Of a DNA stretch of 64,000 bases, positions 1 to 8,814 are shown in pieces. A program made the translations under genes and the position numbers. How positions within the stretch are numbered: the stretch's first letter is position 1; each line of letters opens with the position of its first letter. The notes under the pieces were generated by a model. That model was not told where the DNA came from, searched no databases, and worked only from the letters and a program-made list of their open reading frames with translations. Source of the stretch: Acidobacteriaceae bacterium KBS 89 (GTDB taxonomy: Bacteria; Acidobacteriota; Terriglobia; Terriglobales; Acidobacteriaceae); contig KB906754.1 in assembly GCA_000381605.1 (NCBI GenBank), positions 1,075,147 to 1,139,146 of the forward strand. Reading direction: 5' to 3'.

Positions 1-578
1 CCGTTCTGCTTGCCAGGATCGCTGAGGAACTTCGCAGCATACTGCCTGGCCTTTTCGCCATCGTGAAGCTGGGAGAAGTACTCCGCCTCACCCTGCGCCC
101 CCGCCCTGCAAACGTCGATGATCGCAAGTTCGTTCCGGCCAATGCGACGGTTCAGGACCTCATTCTTTCCCGCAGCGGTGTCGAAGAACCACTTTCCGTC
201 GCCGTTCTTTTTGAGCGGAATTGGGAAGGAGAAATTATCCGGTCCGACCAACAGGACTTGATCGCCGTCCACCATATTGCGCCAGCGATGCATCACTCCG
301 TATCCAGCCACGAAGGCAGAGGCTGCGTTTTTGTCCTGAACAGGATCGCCGGAGGAGATAAGCTCCTTCGAATCCGGACCGAAGATTGCGAAGAGAGCGT
401 TTTGATCACCTGACTTCGCAGCAGCCAGCAGCGCATTACTCGCGTCGTCAGGGGAAGCGAACACACTAATCGAAGGATTCTCGGGGTTTTCGGATTTCTT
501 GCAAGCGGCAAGGGGAATAATTAGCCCCAAAAGGATCAGTCGTATCGAAAATCTAATTCTGCGGTGCTTGAGCGACAT
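1..578 (-). CDS. DUF2950 family lipoprotein (partial, C-terminus outside window)
   Basis: The reading frame runs from an ATG at 578 off the left edge, so about 192 codons are visible without a stop. The start is preceded by GGAGGAG at good spacing. The N-terminus is basic, then hydrophobic, and ends in a lipobox (PLAAC, Cys26), so the product should be a lipoprotein exported by Sec. The body contains the blocks VLLVGPDNFSFPIPL and WFFDTAAGKNEVLNRRIG, which I recognise from DUF2950. It lies 83 bp downstream of the DUF3300 gene on the same strand; DUF2950 and DUF3300 genes are commonly paired, so a shared transcript is likely. The biochemical role of the family is not known to me. Confidence 0.85.
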   Translation of the reverse strand, partial: MSLKHRRIRFSIRLILLGLIIPLAACKKSENPENPSISVFASPDDASNALLAAAKSGDQNALFAIFGPDSKELISSGDPVQDKNAASAFVAGYGVMHRWRNMVDGDQVLLVGPDNFSFPIPLKKNGDGKWFFDTAAGKNEVLNRRIGRNELAIIDVCRAGAQGEAEYFSQLHDGEKARQYAAKFLSDPGKQN

Positions 579-661
579 CCCATCTCCTCCAAAACTTCGT
601 CTATAGACTCGTTCCAACAACGCTGACGCAAAGTGACTTCGTTTGCGGCAGCACCGTGGCT

Positions 662-2089
662 TTATCTGCGACCGCCACTGCGGCTTGCTGAACCGCGAGC
701 ACTCTCTTGCCTGGATTGCCAGCCGCCGCCACCAGTACTTCCGCCGCCTCCTCCCCAGGCCGAAGAGCCGCTGCTTTTTTCCTGGCCTCCATAGCCTTTC
801 GCGGCGGCAGAGTTGGCGCCTGAGTAGCTTGAGCTGTTGTAGCTTGAGGTGTTATGGGGCGTGCCCTGCGTCTGGTTCCAACCACTTCCGGTGTTCTTGT
901 AGACATTGCCGTTTGCCGTCGCATACTTGTTGCCATTTGCGGTTTGGCCCGCGGCACCACTGTTGCCGTACTTGCCGGACGCTGCGACGGCTGAGCCACC
1001 GGCCGAAGTCTGTGCGGTTGCTACCGTCCCGTTTGCGGTGGTTTGATGCTGCGTGTACGCGGTGTTGCCATTCTTGGAGACGACCGAGCTTCCGTAGCTT
1101 CCATAAGCGTTGGAGGCTTGATGTGTCGCGGCATAGGCGCCGGTGTTCGGGTTGTACGCTTGTCCGACTGCCTGGGAGCCGTAGGCGTTGGAGGCTGACG
1201 CGCCGCGCGCATAAGTTCCTGTGGAGGGGTTATAGCCAGCAGAGGCGTGCGCGCTGCCGTATGGTCCATAGGCGGACGCGGTGGAACCGTAGTAGCCGCC
1301 GTGCCATGCGCTGTTTCCGTAGTAGCCGCTGCTGTGGTAGACCACTGTGCCGCCGTGCCAGTTGCAGTTCCAGTAACTGTAACCCCAACTGTTACTCATT
1401 GCAGCTCCTATCGCGATACCAACTCCGAAGGCAACTACGGCGGTCGTGACTACGGCTGCAGTGCTGTAGCCTGGCGTGACATACGGAGTGCCGTAGACGA
1501 CCGTGGGATTGTATGTCGGGACATAGATCACCTGGGGATTGGTCGGTTGAATGACGATCACCTGCGGGGACTGCTCTACGACTGTGATCTGGGAACCTGA
1601 TTTCAGGTTGCCGGCGGCCTTTGCCTTGGCACGCAGCGTCTGCACCGCCGTCATCACATCGGCGGCCTGGGTGTGGTAAGCCTCTCCAAGGGATGAGGTC
1701 CAGCTGAGATTCTTTGCCAGGTTGTCGAGGACCGAAGGAAACTGCGTCAGCGCCTTCACGCTGGGATCCCACTGCTGCCCATCAACGGCTTTCGTCAAAG
1801 CAGTGCCTGTTAGGCTCTTGTTCTGCTGAAGCCACTGGGCGGCCGCAGCAACCTGGTCCGGAAAGGTCGCGGCTCCGAGAACCTGAGCTACCAGGGCATC
1901 CGGATACAACGCGATCGGCGCTACCAGTTGTTGCAACTGATCCGCCGACAAAGGCGTGCCTTGTCCGGAATATCCGGCCGAGTCCGCGGGTGCCGGTTGC
2001 TGAGCTGCAGCTTCGATTGGTGTGGCTGTTATCACCAGAAGAACCGATAGCACCGCTGACAAAAGCTGTTTCATAAAGGTCCTGATCAT
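662..2089 (-). CDS. DUF3300 family secreted protein
   Basis: A 475-residue product. The ATG at 2089 is chosen because GGAG lies about seven bases upstream; in-frame starts further up (2116) have no ribosome-binding site. A signal peptide with a hydrophobic core and an A-A-A/Q processing region covers about residues 1-30. The DUF3300 core follows at about 45-240: LVAPIALYPDALVAQVLGA, then AAQWLQQN, then PTYNPTVVYGTPY. The C-terminal half is low complexity, rich in Gly, Ser, Asn, Tyr and Ala, and ends in a Gly-rich, Arg-rich tail, which suggests an extended extracellular or cell-wall-facing region. It is followed by the DUF2950 lipoprotein gene, probably as an operon. Function is unknown. Confidence 0.88.
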   Translation of the reverse strand: MIRTFMKQLLSAVLSVLLVITATPIEAAAQQPAPADSAGYSGQGTPLSADQLQQLVAPIALYPDALVAQVLGAATFPDQVAAAAQWLQQNKSLTGTALTKAVDGQQWDPSVKALTQFPSVLDNLAKNLSWTSSLGEAYHTQAADVMTAVQTLRAKAKAAGNLKSGSQITVVEQSPQVIVIQPTNPQVIYVPTYNPTVVYGTPYVTPGYSTAAVVTTAVVAFGVGIAIGAAMSNSWGYSYWNCNWHGGTVVYHSSGYYGNSAWHGGYYGSTASAYGPYGSAHASAGYNPSTGTYARGASASNAYGSQAVGQAYNPNTGAYAATHQASNAYGSYGSSVVSKNGNTAYTQHQTTANGTVATAQTSAGGSAVAASGKYGNSGAAGQTANGNKYATANGNVYKNTGSGWNQTQGTPHNTSSYNSSSYSGANSAAAKGYGGQEKSSGSSAWGGGGGSTGGGGWQSRQESARGSASRSGGRR

Positions 2090-2370
2090 TTTCGTCTCCA
2101 TCCAAGAAAAGCGCATCGAGCTTCAACCTTATGTTGCGAATGAGGATGAGGTGGGCTTCAGCGCGCGAAGTAGCCGGCGCCTGACACATGCTCCGTCTAT
2201 CAGCTACGAGACTAGGCGACAATGACAGAATGAGGAACTGGTAAAAGTCTCAGCGGCAACCGAAATGGTGTTTCTTGCGCACGGCTTCGACTGACCCGGC
2301 CCAAGTTGGAAGGCCTGTCACGCCAGAAGCCTATTAGACTCCCATTTTTTCAACTTCCAAGTTCGCTGAC

Positions 2371-3048
2371 TTACTGAGGTCTCGCGGCGCTGGCTCGCAA
2401 GGGCTGAATATCCTGGTCCATCATCCCCGCCAGATCCTTAGCCAGATCCGGGCCCTTCGCATTCGAATACGTTCCCAGCGTTCCCTTTAGCTCCACGTCC
2501 GATTTCTTTCCCCCAACCTCCGCAAGGCAGGGAGTTGCCGTCAGATAAGAAGCAGTGAACCCGATCGTCCGCTTGTTGACCGTCTGCTCCTGCACTACCA
2601 CGTGCAGCGCCCGGTCCGCCGTCGCGGCCGAATCCACCAGATCGACTCCACTCAACGACGCCACAGACTGTTTAATCGCCGTTGCGATCACCCCCGTCGG
2701 ATCGTCCCCGGCCACGGTCACCAGCACACGAATCCTCCCCGATGGCATCGTTCCACTCGCCGGACAAGTCAGTATCTGCTTCCTCGGGTCGGGGCGCGCC
2801 GAAGTCATCAACGCGACCAACTGCATCTTCGTCAGCTTGTTCAACCCCTCCGCATTGAAGTTCTCCTCCGACACCCCCAGTGTCTTCTGAACCTCCGGGG
2901 TCCACACCGCCATCCCCTCCTTCGCTTTTGCGGCGCTACTCGAACTCTTCGGCTTCGGCGCCTGCGCGTACCCTAACTGTCCCGCCACCAGAATCATCGC
3001 CAGCGGCACGCCACAGACTCGGACCAAAAATACCATCTTCTTCTTCAC
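2371..3048 (-). CDS. Hypothetical secreted protein
   Basis: A 225-residue product, with a GTG start at 3048 preferred because GGAGG lies just upstream; an upstream GTG at 3069 has no such site. Residues 1-30 form a clear signal peptide (KKK, hydrophobic core, YAQA cleavage site). The mature part has a Lys/Ser-rich linker, then a region with KQILTCPASG and PSGRIRVLVTVAG. I do not recognise a named family. Two Cys residues in the mature part could form a disulfide in the periplasm. It stands alone: the nearest gene on the same strand is DUF3300, 281 bp further on. Confidence 0.7.
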   Translation of the reverse strand: MKKKMVFLVRVCGVPLAMILVAGQLGYAQAPKPKSSSSAAKAKEGMAVWTPEVQKTLGVSEENFNAEGLNKLTKMQLVALMTSARPDPRKQILTCPASGTMPSGRIRVLVTVAGDDPTGVIATAIKQSVASLSGVDLVDSAATADRALHVVVQEQTVNKRTIGFTASYLTATPCLAEVGGKKSDVELKGTLGTYSNAKGPDLAKDLAGMMDQDIQPLRASAARPQ

Positions 3049-3429
3049 ACAACCTCCGGCCGCACACACTGCGACTATTAGTTACTAAGACGCAAAAACC
3101 GTCACTAGGCCGCCCGGCACGCACAATTCGCACCCCGGAAAATCCTGTCATGCCCCAAAACTCCCTAAATCTATATCGGACAATAAGATCCGAGGGGTGT
3201 TCCCTCGACCAATTCGATAGAATAGAAACAGGGGCAAGAAAACCAAAAATCAATCCACATTCATTGGATCATTAAACTCAATAAATGCAATAGTTTAGCT
3301 ACAGCCCTTATGCTTCTGAATATCTAAGGGCCGTTACCACGTGCAAATCATTGAATGCAACTGCTTTATGCCAAAAAATGCTCAGGCAGCGTGCCCCTCA
3401 CCAATCGGGACCGCGCTAACATTGTTCCT

Positions 3430-3870
3430 ATGCGCCTCCTCCTCACAATACTGGCCTTCCTGGCCGCACCCTCACCCGCTCAAACTCCCGCCCCCGTTGA
3501 AATCGTGAATTTGGAACAACACCTGTGGACCACGATGGCAGAAGGTGATTTCGCCACCGTTCGCGACCTCTTCACCAAGGACTTCATCCAGGTCGACGAC
3601 AAGATTCAGGCCGTCGATTCTCTCCTGGTCAACCTCAAGCACTGCAAGCTTGAGTCCTACGAACTCCACGATCTTCAGGTCCGCATCCTATCTCCAGATT
3701 CTGCGCTCACTGCCTACCATGTCGTCAACACCTTCAACTGCGGCACTGACGACGCACCCCATGTTAAGAACTACGATAGCAATTCCATCACAGTCTGGGT
3801 CCGCCAGCCCAACACCGCCAAATGGCTGGTCCAGGCCCACACGGAAACCCCCACGGCCCTGTCAAAATAA
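3430..3870 (+). CDS. Secreted NTF2-like (DUF4440/SnoaL-type) protein
   Basis: A 146-residue product, taking the ATG at 3430 because it places a hydrophobic signal peptide (MRLLLTILAFLAAPSPAQ) at the N-terminus; an in-frame ATG at 3355 would bury that signal. No convincing ribosome-binding site is visible for either. The mature region has the NTF2-like pattern of an early helix (LEQHLWTTMAEGDFATVRDLF), a TKDFIQVDD strand, and a late strand containing WLVQAHTETP, as in DUF4440 proteins. It ends 24 bp before the lipoprotein gene at 3895 and probably shares its transcript. The ligand or substrate cannot be inferred. Confidence 0.7.
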   Translation: MRLLLTILAFLAAPSPAQTPAPVEIVNLEQHLWTTMAEGDFATVRDLFTKDFIQVDDKIQAVDSLLVNLKHCKLESYELHDLQVRILSPDSALTAYHVVNTFNCGTDDAPHVKNYDSNSITVWVRQPNTAKWLVQAHTETPTALSK

Positions 3871-3894
3871 AACATTCTCAGGAACGAGGCTTCA

Positions 3895-4776
3895 ATGTCC
3901 CAACGTCACCTCTCCTTGCGAATCGTCACCGCAGCGATTTTTCTCGCGACCCTTAACGGATGCGTAAATCTTGACGACGCAGCGGGACTGTCAAAACTTG
4001 GCAACGAAGCCAGAATCGCTCTTCCACATGTCTCCAATGATTTCGCCGGGACTTGCGCGCGCCAGAATGTCCTCTTCGCAAACACGCCGGTCGCTGAGCG
4101 TCCTCCTAGACAGCAAGCCCAGAATTGCAAACCATATCAAGAGGTAGCGAACCATCTGGCAATGGACGAGAACGTCCTTGCCGACTACTTCGATGCCCTT
4201 GGCAGACTCGCGTCCAATGAGCCTCTGAGCTACGATGCGGCGATTGAGCAGAATGTCGCTGCTTCCAGCGGGAACTCCGCCTTCTCAGCCAACGCTGTGA
4301 CCGCGGGCAACGACGCTCAGGGCATCCTGAAGGCCCTGGCCGACGCCGCCACCAGAGGCTATCGCGAAAAGCAGCTCGGCCAACTCATCAAGGCCAATGA
4401 CCCAGCCATTCAATCTCTCACACAGTCTCTGAAGAAGGTCATTACGATGGACTACGGTCTGCTGCTCTCCAACGAAGAACTTGGTCTCGACACTTTCTAC
4501 CAGGGCCCCTTGGCGAGCGCTCAACCTAACGAACGTCTGACGCTCATCCTGGTCCAGCGTCAGTATGCACGTGACAAGAATGCGCTGCAGTCCCGCAAAG
4601 ACGACATCGCCGCCTACAGCAAAATAATGGATGACATTGCCGCCCTCCACAGCAAGCTGAAACAGGAAGCAGAAAAAAAGGCCAGCGCGGTTGAGATCTA
4701 CAGGCAGGTCAATCCAATTGTAGAGTCGTTGCAGACGGCACTCATAGATATTCGATCGAGGTCGAACCAGCCATGA
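3895..4776 (+). CDS. Hypothetical lipoprotein, coupled to the next gene
   Basis: A 293-residue protein beginning with a lipoprotein signal ending at LNGC (Cys23). The mature part is mostly helical in appearance, rich in Ala, Gln, Asn and charged residues, with heptad-like stretches near the C-terminus (about 225-275: DDIAAYSKIMDDIAALHSKL), which suggests a coiled coil. Further Cys residues follow at positions near 54 and 76. I know no family name. Its stop overlaps the start of the next gene (ATGA at 4773-4776), so the two are translationally coupled and their products probably act together at the envelope. Confidence 0.72.
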   Translation: MSQRHLSLRIVTAAIFLATLNGCVNLDDAAGLSKLGNEARIALPHVSNDFAGTCARQNVLFANTPVAERPPRQQAQNCKPYQEVANHLAMDENVLADYFDALGRLASNEPLSYDAAIEQNVAASSGNSAFSANAVTAGNDAQGILKALADAATRGYREKQLGQLIKANDPAIQSLTQSLKKVITMDYGLLLSNEELGLDTFYQGPLASAQPNERLTLILVQRQYARDKNALQSRKDDIAAYSKIMDDIAALHSKLKQEAEKKASAVEIYRQVNPIVESLQTALIDIRSRSNQP

Positions 4777-5207
4777 AGACAACACAGACTCTTCCACTGA
4801 ACACCTCAACTCTGTCCGACGACCAGATGCAGGCTCTCGCGCAGTCGTTTCACGACATTGCGGTGGAGATTGGGCAGGTGCGCCTGAACGCGATTGCGGC
4901 GGGCAGCAAGCTCACCGATCCCGGAATCGTCCAGTTGCAGGGCTACATCTTTTCGCTGATGAACACAGCCTCGGGTTTTGCGCTGCAGGCTGCGAATATC
5001 ACTCTTGCCAATGCGGACCAGTCCGTCAACCAGATAGCACTCGCCACAAAAGCGGCGGACAAGGCTTTGGACAAACTGCAGAACATCGACAAGGCCATCA
5101 ACATTGCGTCTTCTGTGATTGTCCTGGCCATGGCGATCTCTACCAAGAATCCCACTCAGATAATCGCCGCCTCGAAGGCCGTGCTTGGCGCCGCTGGTGT
5201 GGTGTAG
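4773..5207 (+). CDS. Small helical hypothetical protein with hydrophobic C-terminus
   Basis: A 144-residue protein starting in an ATGA overlap with the lipoprotein gene. There is no signal peptide. Residues 15-110 look like long amphipathic helices with regular Ala/Leu/Ile/Asn spacing, and residues 108-144 are hydrophobic (SSVIVLAMAIS, then AASKAVLGAAGVV), which could be one or two membrane-inserting helices. The composition resembles small helical membrane-active proteins, but I recognise no family. Translational coupling to a lipoprotein suggests a two-component pair, with one partner at the envelope. The functional reading is inference only. Confidence 0.65.
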   Translation: MKTTQTLPLNTSTLSDDQMQALAQSFHDIAVEIGQVRLNAIAAGSKLTDPGIVQLQGYIFSLMNTASGFALQAANITLANADQSVNQIALATKAADKALDKLQNIDKAINIASSVIVLAMAISTKNPTQIIAASKAVLGAAGVV

Positions 5208-5550
5208 GGCTCGCCAGAGTTGGCGACGGTCCCTACGGTGGCAGTTCCTGCAAGGAGACAAACGGAAAAAGTCACAGGCGAAGCAACGCGCAAGTGAGTT
5301 CTCTGTATCCAATCAAGGTTAATTAGTTTCCGCTCACCGTACACGCTTGGTGGTCTTCGACGGGAACCAGTCAGCGAAACTTCGAAAGGTGATCGCCACA
5401 TCGGAATTGTCTTCCGAAAATCATAGTTTTTTTTGATTGGGCGCATGGATTCGCAAAGACAAGAAAGAGACAAAACTAGGACCGCAAAAAGACATAGCAG
5501 GCGAAACTTTTCTTCACCCCCAGCGTCTTCTCAACAAGGAGGGTTATCCC
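5208..5550 (+). other. Intergenic region without recognised genes
   Basis: About 340 bp between the helical-protein gene and the leader peptide at 5551. I see no credible coding region or terminator hairpin. It ends in a strong AAGGAGG ribosome-binding site at about 5535-5545 that serves the 10-codon leader, so a promoter for the following genes probably lies here, although no clear -35/-10 pair stands out. Confidence 0.5.
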
Positions 5551-5583
5551 ATGCAGGTAATCCTTTTGAGGGAACATGAATGA
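5551..5583 (+). CDS. Ten-codon leader peptide upstream of small membrane protein
   Basis: An ATG at 5551 follows an excellent AAGGAGG site at a spacing of about seven bases and opens a short frame encoding MQVILLREHE. Its TGA stop (5581-5583) overlaps the ATG of the next gene (5580-5582). The only good ribosome-binding site in the area belongs to this short frame, so the downstream gene is probably translated by termination-reinitiation. Whether the peptide itself regulates anything is unknown. Confidence 0.45.
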   Translation: MQVILLREHE

Positions 5584-5807
5584 CCCACAATTTGAGATAT
5601 TTCGCGGTCACGCTGATGCTTCTTGTTGCGCTCAGCTTTGCCTTGGAGCGCCAAGCCCACGCCTATGTCGATCCGGGTTCTGGACTCCTGATCTTTCAGG
5701 GAATTAGCGCGGTCTTCTCGGGAGCATTGTTTTACTTCCGGCGGCGCCTCAAGAATCTTTTTGTCAAAGCTCCCAAAGGTATTCCGCAATCAAGCCGCCC
5801 GTCTTAG
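5580..5807 (+). CDS. Small YVDPGSG-type membrane protein
   Basis: A 75-residue protein with an N-terminal signal or membrane segment (about 8-26), the motif AYVDPGSGLL at about 29-38, a second hydrophobic segment (IFQGISAVFSGALFYF) and a basic tail (RRRLKNLF). Small proteins with a Y-[ILV]-DPG-[ST]-G motif and this layout recur next to membrane-anchored sulfatase-fold or polysaccharide enzymes, which matches the gene 118 bp downstream. Start codon use depends on the leader frame at 5551. It is probably an inner-membrane partner of that enzyme; this is inference from context. Confidence 0.65.
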   Translation: MTHNLRYFAVTLMLLVALSFALERQAHAYVDPGSGLLIFQGISAVFSGALFYFRRRLKNLFVKAPKGIPQSSRPS

Positions 5808-5925
5808 AACACCGTTGACATCAGGGAGAAGTGCCTTATAGCCTTCTTGCATTGCGTCGGCACCTGTCTGCGCAATGCCACCTTCATCCTGATCTGAAAA
5901 CGGCTGTGCGCATGCTCGCAACCTG

Positions 5926-7539
5926 TTGTCTCGCACTGAAAGAAAACAGGCGGTGAAGCCGCTCACCCATCCCGCCACTGTCGCGTTTGGGCTCGCGAAC
6001 CTGTACCTGCTCGATCTTACCGGCCCGCTGATCTCGCCCGACCACGATCTCATTTATCACCTCATCGGTTCGGCACTGGCCGTTATCATTCCCATTACTA
6101 TCTACTTAATAACCCTTTCTCTCCTTCTCACTGCACTGCTTTACATTGCCGAGCGGCCCGGCGCTCTTCGCGTCATCATCTGGTCGGCCTTTATCCTCGC
6201 CCTGCCATCCATCCTTCTTCACACCATCGCCAATTTCACCGGGAATGATATTCCAGACTGGGTCACCTACTCCGTGGCCCTCGTGTGCTTTCTCTCTCTC
6301 ATCGCGATCTCGATTCTCTGGAGAAAATTCGTCCCCCGCTTTGAGAAAATCCAGCATGCAGCAGAGGTCATTCTGGGCCTCTTTGCCTTTACCGGACTAC
6401 TCATCTTCGCGCAGCTGTTCTGGAATGGATGGCAGGCCCACAATCTTAATCCAGCTCCGACCCTTCACAAGGCACAGGTCAACCCCGCGTCTGCGCAACC
6501 CCGCCAGCGCATCATCTGGCTTCTACTTGACGAGCTTTCACATCAGCAGCTTTACGAGCGCCGCTTCCCCGGGCTCCAACTCCCAGCCTTCGATAAACTA
6601 GCCGCGCAATCCACTGTCTTTACCCAAGTCGCTCCCGCGGGCATGTTCACTCGCTACATCCTTCCCACCCTCTTTACCGGCATCCCGTCAAATGCTGTCG
6701 ATATCTCTGCCCGTGGCCTTCTTGTCTCGCTCAAGAACTCCTCGACAGGTAAGTGGACACCCTTCCTCCAGCATCAAACTGTATTCCAGGATGCGCTCGA
6801 TGCTGGCTATACGACTGGCATCGCTGGTTGGTACAACCCGTACTGCCGAATCATGCCCGAGGTCCTCGATCACTGCTTCTGGACCTACCGCGAAGCCACT
6901 CCTGCCAATTTGTCTCCGAACCGCTCTCTCGCGGTCGATCTTCTCCGCCCCTTTCACTATCTTTGGCTCGACATAAAACACCTTTTCGGTCGCGGTCCCG
7001 GTTCTCCCACCGACGAGCGCAGGGACATCCGCCAGCACTCCAGCGACTATCACAAGCTACGTGTCGCGGGCGACGCATTCCTCGCCGACTCGTCCATTGA
7101 CTTTCTCTTCCTGCACATGCCGATCCCGCACCCGTACGGGTTCTACGACCGTAGCAAGAAAAAATTCAGCACGAAACACACCTCGTATGTCGACAATCTG
7201 GCGCTCGCAGACCGATACCTGGCGCACATTCGCAAGCTTCTCGAAGAGAAGAACCAATGGGACTCTTCCACCGTCATCGTTATGGGCGACCACTCCTGGC
7301 GTACCAGCCAGATATGGAAGGACTCCATGACATGGACCGACGAAGACGAGTCCGCCAGCCAAGGTGGCGTCTTCGACCCTCGTCCCGGCTACATCGTCAA
7401 ACTGCCCCACCAGCAAACCCCCGCTCGCATCGACGGGGCTTTCTCCGCCGTCTCCACCCGGGCGCTCCTTGACGCACTCATGCACAACCAACTGCAGACT
7501 CCGAGCGATCTTCAAATGTGGGTCAGCCAGCAAAAGTAA
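5926..7539 (+). CDS. Membrane-anchored sulfatase/alkaline-phosphatase-superfamily protein
   Basis: A 537-residue protein. The N-terminal part holds about four or five hydrophobic helices (between residues 15 and 175), followed by a periplasmic domain of the sulfatase/phosphoglycerol-transferase fold: RIIWLLLDELSHQ near 205 supplies the first metal-site Asp, AGMFTRYILPTLFTG matches the nucleophile region (Thr or Ser), and VIVMGDHSW near 455 is the late metal-binding GDH motif. HMPIPHPYGFYD is also family-like. The start is uncertain: a TTG at 5926 or a GTG at 5953 in the same frame. It probably transfers or hydrolyses phosphate or sulfate esters on an envelope glycan, working with the preceding DPG-motif protein. 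Confidence 0.72.
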   Translation: MSRTERKQAVKPLTHPATVAFGLANLYLLDLTGPLISPDHDLIYHLIGSALAVIIPITIYLITLSLLLTALLYIAERPGALRVIIWSAFILALPSILLHTIANFTGNDIPDWVTYSVALVCFLSLIAISILWRKFVPRFEKIQHAAEVILGLFAFTGLLIFAQLFWNGWQAHNLNPAPTLHKAQVNPASAQPRQRIIWLLLDELSHQQLYERRFPGLQLPAFDKLAAQSTVFTQVAPAGMFTRYILPTLFTGIPSNAVDISARGLLVSLKNSSTGKWTPFLQHQTVFQDALDAGYTTGIAGWYNPYCRIMPEVLDHCFWTYREATPANLSPNRSLAVDLLRPFHYLWLDIKHLFGRGPGSPTDERRDIRQHSSDYHKLRVAGDAFLADSSIDFLFLHMPIPHPYGFYDRSKKKFSTKHTSYVDNLALADRYLAHIRKLLEEKNQWDSSTVIVMGDHSWRTSQIWKDSMTWTDEDESASQGGVFDPRPGYIVKLPHQQTPARIDGAFSAVSTRALLDALMHNQLQTPSDLQMWVSQQK

Positions 7540-7664
7540 AGACGTTTGCGAACTCGGGCGACGCCTGTTAATCGACGAGTACACAGAACCGACATCGTCA
7601 CTTACCCGGTCCCAAACCGAGCGTTAGTGTAGAAGATGCTCTGGCGTTCCGCGCCTCCGAAATC

Positions 7665-8813
7665 ATGATGCGTGCAAGCGCCCCCATCCCGGCCCTTTTG
7701 GCATTTGCGGTACTGTATTTTTTTTCCGTCGACAGCCTAGCTAAGCCCACGCATCACGTAGCCCACAAGACTGCTGCCACTCCAACTCACCGCACGTCTG
7801 CCCACAGCGCCAAAAAGGGGACAAAAAAGACGCGCGTCAAGAACCGGCACACGACCACGCATCACAGGCTCCAAGCCGTCAGCTCACCCGCCTCTGACTC
7901 TGGGAACCAGGGTGACCTCACGGTGTCAGCACCAGCCTCTCAAAAAGCCACATCCGACGACTTTCTAAGAGCGGCCAAGGGCGGCGCGGAGGTCCCTGCC
8001 CCTATTGCCATCCACGGGACTTCACGCCCCGATGAACCTACGCAGCCCTCCCCGCGTTCGCACGGACGCAAGGCTGCATCCGTAGCCAAGCCTGTTCCAG
8101 TGGTGAACGTCGTCCGGCGCAATACCGAAAGACCGCATCTTCCAAGCGTAGAGGAGGTCGCGTCGACGCCCGTTATTTTGCCCACGCTTTACAACAAGCG
8201 AGGGCGTCTCATCGTTCCTCCACCACTCAAGGGCTCCCACGAGATTCTGATCCGACAGAACCAGGTAGCGGACCGCGACGGCCTCGACCGCATCCAGAAT
8301 GATCGAGACATTCTGGACTTGCGCGGCGAACGGCTCCTCGTCTCCCTGCCCGCCAATGATGGCCTGCAGATTGACGACAGGCTTCCGACAAATCGGCGAT
8401 ACTGCAGACCCTGGACCGCGCAATTCCTCGTCGCCCTAGCCCGCGCACACTACGCCCACTTTCACAGCCCACTACAGATCAACTCCGCCGTCCGCACTGT
8501 CGAATTTCAGCAGCATCTGGTGCACATCAACGGCAACGCTGCGCCGGCCGAAGGAGATACGGCCTCTCCTCATCTCACCGGCCAGGCCATCGATATTGCG
8601 AAGCGTGGCCTCTCCCTTACAGAGATAGCGTGGCTGCGTGGCTACCTGCTTCCCCTCGTGCAGGAAGGCAAAGTTGACGTGGAAGAGGAGTTCCAGCAGT
8701 CCTGTTTTCACATCAGCGTATACAAAAAATATCTTCCCTCTGCAACCCCGGGCCGCAATCCAGCCGTGTCCCATCACGGCGGGACCACTGCCCTCGCAAC
8801 CGCACTTCGCTAG
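7665..8813 (+). CDS. DUF5715 family protein, M15-like peptidase fold, secreted
   Basis: A 382-residue protein with an N-terminal signal peptide (about 1-26), then a long basic linker rich in His, Lys and Thr (27-75), a variable middle, and a C-terminal domain from about 225. That domain contains SPHLTGQAIDI (Ser301, His303) and a late FHISVY (His349). The pattern S-x-H-x-x-G-x-A-x-D plus a downstream His-x-x is that of M15/VanY-type zinc D,D-peptidases, and the whole resembles DUF5715 of Acidobacteria. Expected site is the periplasm, acting on peptidoglycan peptides. It converges with the oxidoreductase at 8815, with one base between stops. Catalytic activity is inferred. Confidence 0.75.
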   Translation: MMRASAPIPALLAFAVLYFFSVDSLAKPTHHVAHKTAATPTHRTSAHSAKKGTKKTRVKNRHTTTHHRLQAVSSPASDSGNQGDLTVSAPASQKATSDDFLRAAKGGAEVPAPIAIHGTSRPDEPTQPSPRSHGRKAASVAKPVPVVNVVRRNTERPHLPSVEEVASTPVILPTLYNKRGRLIVPPPLKGSHEILIRQNQVADRDGLDRIQNDRDILDLRGERLLVSLPANDGLQIDDRLPTNRRYCRPWTAQFLVALARAHYAHFHSPLQINSAVRTVEFQQHLVHINGNAAPAEGDTASPHLTGQAIDIAKRGLSLTEIAWLRGYLLPLVQEGKVDVEEEFQQSCFHISVYKKYLPSATPGRNPAVSHHGGTTALATALR

Positions 8814-8814
8814 A

